NCBI GenBank assembly: GCA_017744315.1
Contig: JAGIBN010000009.1
Coordinates: 124,001-188,000 of the forward strand
DNA length: 64,000 nt
DNA from: Porphyrobacter sp.
Lineage (GTDB): Bacteria > Pseudomonadota > Alphaproteobacteria > Sphingomonadales > Sphingomonadaceae
Direction: 5' to 3'
Shown: in pieces, positions 24,628-32,975 of the stretch
Position numbering within the stretch: the stretch's first letter is position 1
Layout: each line of letters opens with the position of its first letter
The notes under the pieces: model-generated
Told to the model about the DNA's origin: nothing
The model's input: the letters and a program-made list of their open reading frames with translations, nothing else
Databases searched by the model: none
Position numbers and translations under genes: made by a program

Positions 24628-26331
24628 ATGCCCAAGATCGCTGGACCGTCCGCCTTGGTCGACGCGTTGCGGAGCGTCTGCGATGCCCGGGGAGACTGCA
24701 TCATGCTCATCGGGCTGGACGGTCGGATCGAATACATCAGCACGTCGGGCCTCAAGACCCTGGAATTTGATAGCCTGGACTCCCTGATCGGCCGTGCCTG
24801 GGCCGATCTTTGGCCCGACGCGGCGAAAGGTCACATTTCCGATGCTCTGGAGCGGTCGCGCGTTGGCGAGGGTCACCGGTTTTCCGCATTCTGCCCGACC
24901 GCAAAAGGAAGCCCGCACTGGTGGGACGTTCTGGTTTCGCCAGTCCGTGACGACCGCGGAGAGGTAGTTCGCATGGTGGTTATATCGCGTGACATAACGC
25001 GCGAGCGGGCGAATGCTGAACAACTGCGATGGGCGAGCGACCACGACGTGCTGACGGAGCTTCCAAATCGCCGTGCCTTCGAGAAACGTCTGCAAGAAGC
25101 CACGACGCGGGCGCGAAAATCCGGATCGCAAGTCGGGTTGCTGCTGATCGATCTCGATCACTTCAAACACGTGAACGACACGCTCGGACACGCGGCCGGC
25201 GACCACCTGCTGAGGGTATTCTCGAACCGGCTCAAGCGGCGACTACGGGCACCGGACTTTGTGGCTCGCATCGGTGGCGATGAATTCGCCGTGATTGTCG
25301 AAGAATGTGTCAACGACGAGCATCTGCGCGCGACCGGTGAGGCGATAGGAGGTGAACTGAAGAAGCCGATCCGATTCGAGCATCGCACGATCAATACGGG
25401 GTGCAGCTTTGGCGGTGCCGTCTTTCCACGGGATGCCGGGGAGGCCATGGATCTTCTGCGCAACGCAGACATCGCACTCTATGCTCGCAAGCGGAGCGGA
25501 CGCGGCGGAACCCAACTCTTCGATGCTCGCATGCGCGAAGAAGCGCAACGGGTCGCTTCTCAACTGAGCCTCGCGAGAGGGGCTCTGTCAGAGAAGACGG
25601 TTGAGCCCCACTATCAGCAGAAAGTCAGGCTTCGGACGGAGGAGGTCGTCGGCTTCGAAGCTCTGCTTCGGTGGCGGAGTGCGCGCCAATACCATCAGCC
25701 CGAAGCTGTCGATGCTGCCTTCAAGGACTATGAACTGGCGACTAAGATCGGTGCCCTCGTTCAGCGAAGGGTTTTTATCGATCTGCGTAACTGGCTCGAT
25801 GCCGGGCTGCTGTTCGGCTCGGTGGCCATAAATGCGGCACCAGCAGAGTTTCTGCGCGACGACTTCGCCGAGAGAATGATTGAGCGCTTGCACCATTACC
25901 GGATCCCTCCGGCGCTGGTCGAGGTCGAAGTAACTGAGCACGCATTCCTCAATCGGGGCTCGGCATTTGTCGCCCGGGCCCTGCACATGCTGCACCAGGC
26001 TGGGGTGCGGATCGCCCTGGATGACTTCGGCACAGGGCATTCGAGCCTATCTCATCTCCGGGACTTCCCGGTCGACGTGGTCAAGATCGACCGATCGTTC
26101 GTATGTAAGATGACCGGCGATTACGAGGTCCGCGCCATCGTAGCGGCAGTCATCGATTTGGCCGGAAAGCTGCGGATCGATGTGGTTGCCGAAGGTGTTG
26201 AAAACGAACTCCAGAGGGCTTTGCTCATAAACATGGGCTGCCCGTACGGCCAAGGTCACCTGTTCGGCTTGCCGTCGTCGAATGACGAGACCGAACGTAC
26301 CTTGCCTTCGCGCAAGGCACTCGTCGCCTGA
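24628..26331 (+). CDS. PAS-GGDEF-EAL c-di-GMP signalling protein
   Basis: A 567-residue soluble protein. A PAS domain (about 15-125, ending VVISRDITRERANA) is followed by a diguanylate cyclase domain (about 140-295) with DHDVLTELPNR, DLDHFKHVNDTLGH and intact IGGDEFA, then a phosphodiesterase domain (about 315-555) with GFEALLRW, EVEVTEHAF, ALDDFGTGHSSL, VKIDRSFV and AEGVE. Both active-site sets look complete, so it may make and break c-di-GMP, or use GGDEF as a GTP sensor. Start: the frame opens at TTG 24601; ATG 24628 is taken although its ribosome binding site is weak. Signal input through PAS is unknown. Confidence 0.9.
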   Translation: MPKIAGPSALVDALRSVCDARGDCIMLIGLDGRIEYISTSGLKTLEFDSLDSLIGRAWADLWPDAAKGHISDALERSRVGEGHRFSAFCPTAKGSPHWWDVLVSPVRDDRGEVVRMVVISRDITRERANAEQLRWASDHDVLTELPNRRAFEKRLQEATTRARKSGSQVGLLLIDLDHFKHVNDTLGHAAGDHLLRVFSNRLKRRLRAPDFVARIGGDEFAVIVEECVNDEHLRATGEAIGGELKKPIRFEHRTINTGCSFGGAVFPRDAGEAMDLLRNADIALYARKRSGRGGTQLFDARMREEAQRVASQLSLARGALSEKTVEPHYQQKVRLRTEEVVGFEALLRWRSARQYHQPEAVDAAFKDYELATKIGALVQRRVFIDLRNWLDAGLLFGSVAINAAPAEFLRDDFAERMIERLHHYRIPPALVEVEVTEHAFLNRGSAFVARALHMLHQAGVRIALDDFGTGHSSLSHLRDFPVDVVKIDRSFVCKMTGDYEVRAIVAAVIDLAGKLRIDVVAEGVENELQRALLINMGCPYGQGHLFGLPSSNDETERTLPSRKALVA

Positions 26332-26340
26332 ACTGGTTGG

Positions 26341-26384
26341 GCTGCGTTTGCGGACGTTCTGCTTCCGACCCATTGCAGACAACG
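26341..26384 (-). repeat. Possible dispersed intergenic repeat, copy A
   Basis: On the minus strand this stretch reads AATGGGTCGGAAGCAG then AACGTCCGC. It resembles copy B at 27408-27433 (AATGGGTGGAAAGCGG then ACATTCGC). From memory, sequences of this form recur between genes in sphingomonad genomes. Only two diverged copies are seen here. Confidence 0.35.
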
Positions 26385-26492
26385 GAGGATTGCCGGATAG
26401 TTATCGAATGATCGCCCGCGAACCGACTTGGCTCTCGCAAATTGTCCGCTGCGCGAACCCCATTAGCGTCGGCCAACTGGAGACGGCCAGCG

Positions 26493-27046
26493 GTGAGTGA
26501 AACCTCGGCGCCGACCATATTTCGCCGCGCTTCATCCTGCGCGAACTTACGCAGGCAGACGCACCCGCTCTTTATCCCAGCTTTGCCGATCCAGTGGTCA
26601 TGCGCTGGTGGAGTCGCGGGCCCTTTTCGAGCGTAGAGGAGCTGGCCGAATGGCTCGTTCCCAGCACGGGTTGGGAAGAGGGCCGAAGCTGGGCCGTGAC
26701 TGAGAGGGAAGGCGGCCCAGCCATCGGCCGGCTCGCCGCCATCGATCGCGACGACGGAATCACTGAACTCGCTCATCTGGTGGTCAGCCAGAGGCAGGGG
26801 CAGGGCGTTGCCCGCGAGGCCCTCGGCGCGCTCGTGGATCATCTATTCGAGATCGAGCAGCGCCGCCGGGTATTTGCCGACACCGACCCTGACAATCTGG
26901 CCTCCAACCGATTGCTTGAAAGCCTCGGCTTCGTTTGCGAGGGTCGCTTGCGGGAACAATGGACCACTCACATCGGTCGCCGAGACAGCTTGATTTGGGG
27001 CCTCCTCGATCATGAATGGCAATCGCGCGCTCAGTCCCCGAACTGA
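26493..27046 (+). pseudogene. GNAT N-acetyltransferase with an apparent N-terminal frameshift
   Basis: The main frame gives a GNAT domain (VMRWWSRGPFSSVEELAEWL, LAHLVVSQRQGQGVAREALG with the acetyl-CoA loop QGQGVA, and ASNRLLESLGFVCEGRLREQW) up to TGA at 27046. The expected N-terminal strand, FILRELTQADAPALYPSFAD, is in the same frame from about 26531 but has no start codon. A start with GGAGA upstream exists at GTG 26493 (MSETSAPTI) in another frame. Removing two bases within ACCATATTTCG (26515-26525) would join them. So the gene is frameshifted, or is read from GTG 26594 without its first strand, or contains a sequencing error. Confidence 0.65.
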
Positions 27047-27341
27047 CAGTGGCTCTGCCGGCTAAAGGAGGGAGCGGTTCGCTTTCAGTCTCCACGTGCC
27101 CCCACGCCCGAGGCCATAGACGGCATCTATGAGATCTATACCATAATGGGATCTGGCGTGATGGGCGCTGTCTAACGATGCCTAATTGGTTGCAGATATC
27201 ATTCTCGTCCCTCTGCGTGCTGGACGAAACTACAGCAGGCAGGGCGAACATTGCGGGTGTTGGGTTTTCATGCTTGTCCTGTCAAATCCCCCTTTCGGAG
27301 GAACATGACGGTCTGTCCGTGAGCATTGCGCCCGAGGACTA

Positions 27342-27446
27342 ATGCTCCAAATCGACATCATCATTGCCGGCACTGGTCACGTCGGCGCAGGAGCGACGAT
27401 CGCCGTGAAATGGGTGGAAAGCGGACATTCGCGACGAGCTAGCTAA
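27342..27446 (+). pseudogene. Fragment resembling the N-terminus of an FAD/NAD-binding oxidoreductase
   Basis: ATG 27342 opens a 34-codon frame beginning MLQIDIIIAGTGHVGAGATI, which matches the beta-alpha-beta dinucleotide-binding start (GxGxxG, here GTGHVG) of ferredoxin reductase-like flavoproteins. After about 24 residues it runs into the repeat-like sequence and stops at TAA 27446. It is far too short to function and is best read as a truncated remnant. Confidence 0.4.
27408..27433 (+). repeat. Possible dispersed intergenic repeat, copy B
   Basis: AAATGGGTGGAAAGCGGACA followed by TTCGCG resembles the minus strand of 26341-26384 with a few mismatches and single-base gaps. It overlaps the end of the oxidoreductase remnant, suggesting that the repeat interrupts it. 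Confidence 0.35.
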
Positions 27447-27575
27447 CGAACATCAATGAGGCGGTTCGATTGACAAACCTCCGACGGAGAATTTAGGAGC
27501 GCCTCATGGGGTCGCGATCACCCCACGAGGCGACAGGCTGAAGTATCGCGTCCCTGCTGGAACGATGGACGCGTC

Positions 27576-28403
27576 ATGCCTCTCAATTCAATCACGCCCG
27601 ATAAACTGCTTCGCCTCGTCGGTACGCCGCATTGCCCAACTGTGATTGACATTCGTGGGCCTGCAGGCGGCGCCTTGGCGGCCGCCGTTCCGGGCTCGAT
27701 ATTCCGCGACGAGTCTGTAGTGGGGGACTGGGCGAGGAGCTTTTCTGGGCGGGAAGCGATCGTCGTCTGTTCTGATGGCGGAAGCACTAGTTCGGGTGTT
27801 GCGGCTTTATTGCGCCATCATGGCTGCGATGCGCTCGTGCTAGCTGGTGGATTGGATGGTTGGGCCGATAAGGGCTACCCGACCATCGACCAGACCAAAG
27901 TGCCACGACGCTCGCTTGAAGAGGCTTCGATCTGGGTCACGCGGGCTCGCCCGAAAGTCGATCGTATTGCGTGTCCGTGGCTCATCCGACGTTTCATCGA
28001 TCCAGAAGCGGTCTTCCTTTACGTGAACACCTCCGAGGTGATTAGCGTAGCCGAGCGTCACGGTGGCGCACCATTCGACCTCGACGGCGTGTTCTGGAGC
28101 CACCGTGGCGAGGAATGCACTTTCGACGCAATGGTAAACGAGTTTGGCCTCGGGTCGATCGAACCGCTGTCGAATATGGCCGTTATCGTCCGTGGCGCCG
28201 ACACGGGGTGGCCAGATATCGCACCACAGGCGGCCGGTCTTGTGGCCATGTCGCTGGGCCTCTCGCGAATGTACTCAGACGACCTTGAGCAACTCGAAGC
28301 GGGGATGCTGCTCTACGACGCTTTATTTCGTTGGAGCAGGGACGCGATGGATGAAACCCATGATTGGGTTTCGCATCAGCCGAAGACTGGCGGAAGGGCA
28401 TGA
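27576..28403 (+). CDS. Rhodanese-ChrB fusion (chromate resistance-type) protein
   Basis: A 275-residue protein. Residues 1-110 form a rhodanese domain (TVIDIRGP; active-site loop IVVCSDGGSTSSG with C65; LAGGLDGWADKGYP). Residues 115-260 match the ChrB C-terminal domain (WVTRARPKVDRIACPWLIRRF, then RHGGAPFDLDGVFWSHRGEECTFDAM), found in chromate resistance proteins. No ChrA efflux pump is present, so a role in chromate resistance is uncertain; sulfur-transfer or metal sensing linked to oxyanions is an alternative. No signal peptide is seen. The stop overlaps the porin start as ATGA, indicating co-translation. Confidence 0.85.
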   Translation: MPLNSITPDKLLRLVGTPHCPTVIDIRGPAGGALAAAVPGSIFRDESVVGDWARSFSGREAIVVCSDGGSTSSGVAALLRHHGCDALVLAGGLDGWADKGYPTIDQTKVPRRSLEEASIWVTRARPKVDRIACPWLIRRFIDPEAVFLYVNTSEVISVAERHGGAPFDLDGVFWSHRGEECTFDAMVNEFGLGSIEPLSNMAVIVRGADTGWPDIAPQAAGLVAMSLGLSRMYSDDLEQLEAGMLLYDALFRWSRDAMDETHDWVSHQPKTGGRA

Positions 28404-29767
28404 GGCGTCTCGCCCGGGCCGCCGCCTTTTGGGGAATCCTGTCCGCGACCCCGGCCTATGCTGATGCACCGACTCTACAATCGGCCATCGGCAACCCAGA
28501 CGACTTCAAGCTCTCAGGAAGCACGCGCCTCCGCTACGAAGCGCTCGACGGCCAACCGCGCGTGGGCTTCCGCGACGAAGACGAGCAGCTCGACCTGCGA
28601 AGCACGCTGTTTGCCGAATACGATACAGGCGTGATCCGCATCGGCGGCGAGATGTACGACAGCCGGGCCTGGCTGGAGAAGCCGGGCAGCGCGATCAGCG
28701 CCAATGAGGTCAACACGTTCGAGCTGGTCCAGGTTTACCTCGCGGCTGACGTCGACAATGTCCTAGGTGACGGCAGCAAGGGCTCGCTGCAAGCTGGCCG
28801 GTTCACCCTGAATTTGGGCTCGCGCCGCCTTGTCGCGGCAGATGACTATCGCAACACCACCAACGGCTACACCGGGCTGCGCGCGGACTTGCGAACCAAA
28901 AGCGGCGTGACGGCAACAGCGATCTATGTCCTGCCGCAGATCAGACTGCCCGATGATCTGCCCTCTGTGCTCGACGCGAAAACAGAATGGGACCGCGAGA
29001 GTTTCGACCTGCAGCTGTGGGGTGGGCTCATTGCCTGGCCGAAAACCATCGCGGGCGCCACGGCGGAGATCGGCTATTTCGGCCTTCACGAACGCGATTG
29101 GTTGGATCACCCGACACGCAATCGCGACCTCGACACCTTCAGCGCCCGGCTAATCCGCGATCCCAAGGCCGGGCAGTTCGACTTCGAGGTCGAGGGCATC
29201 TACCAGACAGGCGATATCCGAGCCTCTACCGCGCCAAACGCGGCGGTCCTCGATGTGAGCGCCTGGTTCATCCATGCGGACGCGGGATACACTTTCTCCG
29301 GCCCGGCCAAGTTCCGCCTCTCGGTCGAGTACGATCGCGCAAGCGGCGACGGCGATGGCCCGGGCTACAACCGGTTCGACACCCTGTTCGGCATGCGCCG
29401 CGCCGACCTCGCGCCGGCGGGCATCTACAACGCCATCGGCCGGGCGAATATCAGCACGCCTGGCCTCAGGGCAGAGCTCGCGCCCGACCCCCGGTGGGAT
29501 GCCTTCGCGGTCTATCGCCCGATGTGGCTCGCCTCGCGCACCGACAGCTTCTCGACCACCGGTGTGCGCGACATCACTGGCCAGTCCAGCAATTTCGCCG
29601 GACACCAGTTGGAGGGCCGCGTGCGCTACTGGCTGATGCCGAGCTTCCTCAGGGCCGAAGTCAACGCCGTGTGGCTGGCGAAGGGCGAATTCCTCAAGAC
29701 CGCGCCCAACGCTCCGCAGACCGGCGACACCCACTATATCGCCACCGCGCTGATGGCGACTTTCTGA
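28400..29767 (+). CDS. Alginate-export family outer-membrane porin
   Basis: A 455-residue protein with a signal peptide (MRRLARAAAFWGILSATPAYA) and an alginate_exp-type (PF13372) beta-barrel: DDFKLSGSTRLRYEALDGQPR at the start, LQAGRFTLNLGSRRLVAADDYRN, TAIYVLPQIRLPDD, GRANISTPGL and an end in aromatic/hydrophobic residues (YIATALMATF). ATG 28400 overlaps the ChrB-type stop; the frame extends upstream but the leader fixes the start. Despite the family name most such proteins are anion- or solute-selective channels. With the coupled ChrB-type protein it may pass an oxyanion or sulfur compound, which is speculative. Confidence 0.85.
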   Translation: MRRLARAAAFWGILSATPAYADAPTLQSAIGNPDDFKLSGSTRLRYEALDGQPRVGFRDEDEQLDLRSTLFAEYDTGVIRIGGEMYDSRAWLEKPGSAISANEVNTFELVQVYLAADVDNVLGDGSKGSLQAGRFTLNLGSRRLVAADDYRNTTNGYTGLRADLRTKSGVTATAIYVLPQIRLPDDLPSVLDAKTEWDRESFDLQLWGGLIAWPKTIAGATAEIGYFGLHERDWLDHPTRNRDLDTFSARLIRDPKAGQFDFEVEGIYQTGDIRASTAPNAAVLDVSAWFIHADAGYTFSGPAKFRLSVEYDRASGDGDGPGYNRFDTLFGMRRADLAPAGIYNAIGRANISTPGLRAELAPDPRWDAFAVYRPMWLASRTDSFSTTGVRDITGQSSNFAGHQLEGRVRYWLMPSFLRAEVNAVWLAKGEFLKTAPNAPQTGDTHYIATALMATF

Positions 29768-29844
29768 CAGATGTTCGGCCGCTAAAGCTCTCCTAGCCCC
29801 CGCCCAATCCAATATGGCTGGCAAGAAACCGGCCCCACCTCCAC

Positions 29845-30612
29845 ATGCGCGCCATGAGCAGGATAGGCACAGTCTACCTTGTCGGAGCGGGCCCGGGCGA
29901 TCCGGACCTCCTGACGTTGCGCGCCGCGCGCCTGCTGGGCGCGGCCGAAATCGTCGTGCATGACGGTCTGGTGGAGCCTGCCGTGCTGGCCATGGCCGGC
30001 GCTGGAGCGGAACTCGTTTCGGTCGCCAAGAGCCGGGCTCGGCACACCCTGCCGCAAGAAGAGATCAACGCCCTGCTGGTCCGCGAAGCGCTCGCCGGTC
30101 GCGACGTCGTCCGCCTCAAGGGTGGCGATCCGTTCGTCTTCGGACGTGGCGGGGAAGAGGCCGAAGCTTGCCGCGAAGCCGGCGTGCCGGTCGAAGTCGT
30201 CCCCGGCGTCACCTCGGCTCTCGGCGCTGCCGCCGCTGCGCAGATCCCGCTGACCCATCGCGAAGGCGCTAGCATCGTCAGCTTCGTCGCCGGGCAGTGC
30301 AAGGGCCTGACCGAGCAGAACTGGGCTGGGCTTGCCGGCAAGGGCCGCACGCTGGTGATCTATATGGGCGTCAAGACCGCTCCGCAGATCGCCGAGAAGC
30401 TGATGGCCGATGGCCTGGCTCCTGATACTCCGCTCGCAGTGATCGAGAACGCCGCGCGTCCGTCTATGCGGGTGGTTCGCGGGCCGCTGGCCGCGCTGCC
30501 CGATCTCGTGGAACGCGAAAGGGTGAAGAGCCCTGCCCTCATTATCATCGGCGACGTCACCGCCCGCACTGACGCGGCCGTCGCCCAATTCGCGCTGGAG
30601 GCGCATTCGTGA
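29845..30612 (+). CDS. cobA: Uroporphyrinogen-III C-methyltransferase (SUMT)
   Basis: A 255-residue SUMT that methylates uroporphyrinogen III at C2 and C7 to precorrin-2, the first step towards sirohaem needed by the sulfite reductase encoded two genes downstream. Typical motifs: TVYLVGAGPGDPDLLTLRA, VVRLKGGDPFVFGRGGEE, GVTSALGAAAAAQIPLTHR and MGVKTAPQIAEKL. It lacks the dehydrogenase/chelatase half found in CysG, so those steps are encoded elsewhere. The start may be ATG 29845 or ATG 29854 (MSRIGTVYL). It begins a five-gene overlapping operon. Confidence 0.93.
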   Translation: MRAMSRIGTVYLVGAGPGDPDLLTLRAARLLGAAEIVVHDGLVEPAVLAMAGAGAELVSVAKSRARHTLPQEEINALLVREALAGRDVVRLKGGDPFVFGRGGEEAEACREAGVPVEVVPGVTSALGAAAAAQIPLTHREGASIVSFVAGQCKGLTEQNWAGLAGKGRTLVIYMGVKTAPQIAEKLMADGLAPDTPLAVIENAARPSMRVVRGPLAALPDLVERERVKSPALIIIGDVTARTDAAVAQFALEAHS

Positions 30613-30908
30613 AGATACTTACGGGGAATGATTTGAAGAACGGCCGGGTCATCTGGTGGGATGGCCAGGGATGGTCGTTCCATGTCGAAGACGCAGTCGA
30701 CGTCGGCGATCAGGGGGAAACGATCCTCAAGCGCGAGGATGCCGCCTGCCGCGTCAACGGCGGCTACGCGCTCGACGCCGAGCTCGATCCCAAGGGCAGC
30801 CCCCGCCCGTCTCACATCAAGGACCGCGTGCGTGCCTACGGCCCGACCGTGCGCCCTGACCTGACCCTCAAGCCCGCCGACCCGAACGCCGGCACCTGGG
30901 TGATCTGA
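30609..30908 (+). CDS. DUF2849 family protein
   Basis: A 99-residue protein of the DUF2849 family, known almost only from alphaproteobacterial sulfite-reduction operons. It reads MKILTGNDLKNGRVIWWDG, then GYALDAELDPKGSPRPSHIKD and PADPNAGTWVI. The GTG start overlaps the cobA stop as GTGA, and its TGA overlaps the cysI ATG. No cofactor motif is visible; a role as an accessory factor or electron-transfer partner of the reductase is inferred from the conserved position. Confidence 0.88.
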   Translation: MKILTGNDLKNGRVIWWDGQGWSFHVEDAVDVGDQGETILKREDAACRVNGGYALDAELDPKGSPRPSHIKDRVRAYGPTVRPDLTLKPADPNAGTWVI

Positions 30909-32542
30909 TGTACAAGTATGACCAATACGACCACGCGATGGTCCAGGCCCGTGTCGAGGAATTCCGCGACCAGGCTCGCCGCCGTATCGAAGGCAAGCTG
31001 ACCGACGACCAGTTCAAGCCCCTGCGGCTGAAGAACGGCCTGTACCTGCAGCTCCACGCCTACATGCTGCGCGTCGCCATCCCCTATGGCACCTTTAACG
31101 GCGAACAGATGCGCAAGCTAGCGCACATCGCGCGCGTCTATGACCGCGGCTACGGCCACTTCACGACGCGTCAGAACATCCAGTACAACTGGATCAAGCT
31201 GGAAGAAGCCGCCGACCTGCTGGGCGAGCTCGCCGATGTCGAGATGCACGCCATCCAGACCAGCGGCGAGTCCATCCGCAACGTCTCGGCCGACCAGTAT
31301 GCCGGTGCCGCTGCCGACGAGATCATCGATCCGCGCCCGTGGGCCGAGATGATCCGGCAGATGACCACCTTCATGCCGGAATTCAGCTACCTGCCGCGCA
31401 AGTTCAAGATCGCGGTGATTGCCTCGAAGATCGACCGCGCGGCACTGCGCTGGCACGACTTCGCGGTGCGCATCGTCAAGAACGACGCGGGCGAGATCGG
31501 GTTCGAGGTCTACGCCGGTGGCGGCATGGGCCGCACACCGTTCATCGCCTACAAGATCCGCGAGTTCCTGCCGACCGGCCAGATCATGTCCTACATGGAG
31601 GCCGTCCTGCGCGTGTGGAACCGCAACGCGCGGCGCGACAACATCCACAAGCAGCGCATGAAGATCCTCGTCCACGAGCTGGGCGAAGAGGAATTCCGCC
31701 GCCAGGTGGAGGAAGAGTTCCAGCACTTCCTGACGCTGAAGAACGACTTCCCGCAGGCCGAGTATGACCGCATCGCGGCCTACTTCGCGCCGCCGCCGTT
31801 CGAGACCGGCCTTTCGGAAGAGATCGACCGTTCCGACCCCGACTTCGCGCTGTGGGTCGATCGCCAGACCGTCGCGCACAAGGCGCCGGGCTATGCGATC
31901 GTCAACATCAGCCTGAAGCCGATCGGGCAGATCCCGGGCGATATCTCGGGCGATCAGATGGACCTCGTAGCCGACCTCGCCGAGCGTTACAGCTTCGACG
32001 ACATCCGCGCCACGCACGCGCAGAACCTGGTTCTGCCGCACGTCCGCAAGCAGGACCTCTACGCGGTGTGGACGGCGCTCAACGAGGCGGGCCTCGGAGA
32101 GGCCAACCTCGATCTGGTGACCGACATCATCGCCTGCCCTGGCCTCGACTACTGCAGCCTCGCCAACGCGCGTTCGATCCCGGTCGCGCAGAAGATCTCC
32201 GAACGGTTCGCCGACCCGGCGCGCCAGCAGGACGTGGGTGAGCTCAAGATCAAGATCTCGGGCTGCATCAACGCCTGTGGCCACCACCACGCCGGCAACA
32301 TCGGCATCCTTGGCGTCGACCGTAAGGGCACGGAGAGCTACCAGCTCCTGCTCGGCGGTTCGGGCGACGAGGAGACGAGCCAGGCCAAGATCACCGGCCC
32401 CGGCTTCGATGAAGCGGGCGTGGTCGACGCGCTCGAACGTGCGGTCGAACGCTATCGCGAGATCCGCGAACCGGGTGAAAAGTTTATCGATACCTACCGC
32501 CGCGTCGGCATGGATGGGTTCAAGGAGGCTATCTATGGCTGA
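30908..32542 (+). CDS. cysI: Sulfite (nitrite/sulfite) reductase haemoprotein
   Basis: A 544-residue sirohaem/[4Fe-4S] reductase. Ligand cysteines are visible as ACPGLDYCSL (C-x5-C) and SGCINACGHHH (C-x3-C), and the sirohaem-binding region includes GHFTTRQNIQYNW. It reduces sulfite to sulfide in the cytosol for cysteine synthesis. No flavoprotein subunit (CysJ) is present, so electrons probably come from ferredoxin or another carrier. It overlaps both neighbours: TGATG with DUF2849 and eight bases with DUF934. A nitrite reductase role is possible for the family, but the cysH neighbour favours sulfite. Confidence 0.93.
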   Translation: MYKYDQYDHAMVQARVEEFRDQARRRIEGKLTDDQFKPLRLKNGLYLQLHAYMLRVAIPYGTFNGEQMRKLAHIARVYDRGYGHFTTRQNIQYNWIKLEEAADLLGELADVEMHAIQTSGESIRNVSADQYAGAAADEIIDPRPWAEMIRQMTTFMPEFSYLPRKFKIAVIASKIDRAALRWHDFAVRIVKNDAGEIGFEVYAGGGMGRTPFIAYKIREFLPTGQIMSYMEAVLRVWNRNARRDNIHKQRMKILVHELGEEEFRRQVEEEFQHFLTLKNDFPQAEYDRIAAYFAPPPFETGLSEEIDRSDPDFALWVDRQTVAHKAPGYAIVNISLKPIGQIPGDISGDQMDLVADLAERYSFDDIRATHAQNLVLPHVRKQDLYAVWTALNEAGLGEANLDLVTDIIACPGLDYCSLANARSIPVAQKISERFADPARQQDVGELKIKISGCINACGHHHAGNIGILGVDRKGTESYQLLLGGSGDEETSQAKITGPGFDEAGVVDALERAVERYREIREPGEKFIDTYRRVGMDGFKEAIYG

Positions 32543-32975
32543 CGTACTGCGCTTCCGCGACGATGCCGTGCCGGACGAACCGGCCGTGTCGCTCGACGCG
32601 TTCCTGGATCAGACCAACGCCGCGTCGGTCCGCATCGAAGCGGGCGACGACGTGCGCCGGCTCGCACCGGTGCTCGATCGCACCAAGCTGGTCGAAGTCG
32701 ACTTCCCGAAGTTCCGCGACGGCCGCGGCTTCTCCAGTGCCCGCGTCCTGCGTGAGATGGGCTACACCGGAGAGATCAAGGCTACCGGCGACGTGCTGGT
32801 CGACCTCGTGTTCTTCATGCGTCGCTGCGGCTTCGACAGTTTCGCCCCCAACGTCCCGTTCGACACGAACGACGTGGAAGCGACGCTGACCCGCTATCCG
32901 CACGTCTATCAGCACGCGGCCGATGCCGCCGTGCCGATCTGGCAGCTGCGCCACCCGGATCTGGTGAATGGCTAG
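32535..32975 (+). CDS. DUF934 family protein
   Basis: A 146-residue protein of DUF934 (PF06073), conserved next to sulfite reductase genes in proteobacteria lacking CysJ. Typical text: VEVDFPKFRDGRGFSSARVLRE, GYTGEIKATGDVLVDLVFFMRRCGFDSF. ATG 32535 lies inside the end of cysI, after AAGGAGG; the frame continues further upstream but that part overlaps cysI. Its stop in turn overlaps cysH by eight bases. It is thought to be an accessory protein in sulfur assimilation; its exact activity is unknown. Confidence 0.9.
   Translation: MADVLRFRDDAVPDEPAVSLDAFLDQTNAASVRIEAGDDVRRLAPVLDRTKLVEVDFPKFRDGRGFSSARVLREMGYTGEIKATGDVLVDLVFFMRRCGFDSFAPNVPFDTNDVEATLTRYPHVYQHAADAAVPIWQLRHPDLVNG

Larger units (their letters stand above)
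27047..27575. other. Spacer of about 530 bp with decayed sequence
   Basis: No intact gene of normal size is found between the acetyltransferase and the rhodanese-ChrB gene. The stretch contains a 54-codon frame at 27178-27342 without a recognisable product, an oxidoreductase-like fragment at 27342-27446 joined to it by TAATG, a repeat-like segment at 27408-27433, and nothing recognisable in 27447-27575 apart from the region before the next start. It looks like remnants of older genes. Confidence 0.5.

Noticed and set aside
27178-27342. A 54-codon ORF (MPNWLQISFSS...) before the flavoprotein remnant
   Set aside because: No good ribosome binding site, no known family and a position in decayed sequence; not enough to call a gene.
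31118-32290. A 390-codon minus-strand ORF antisense to cysI
   Set aside because: Shadow of a well-supported gene; product is repetitive in V, D, R and E with no recognisable fold.
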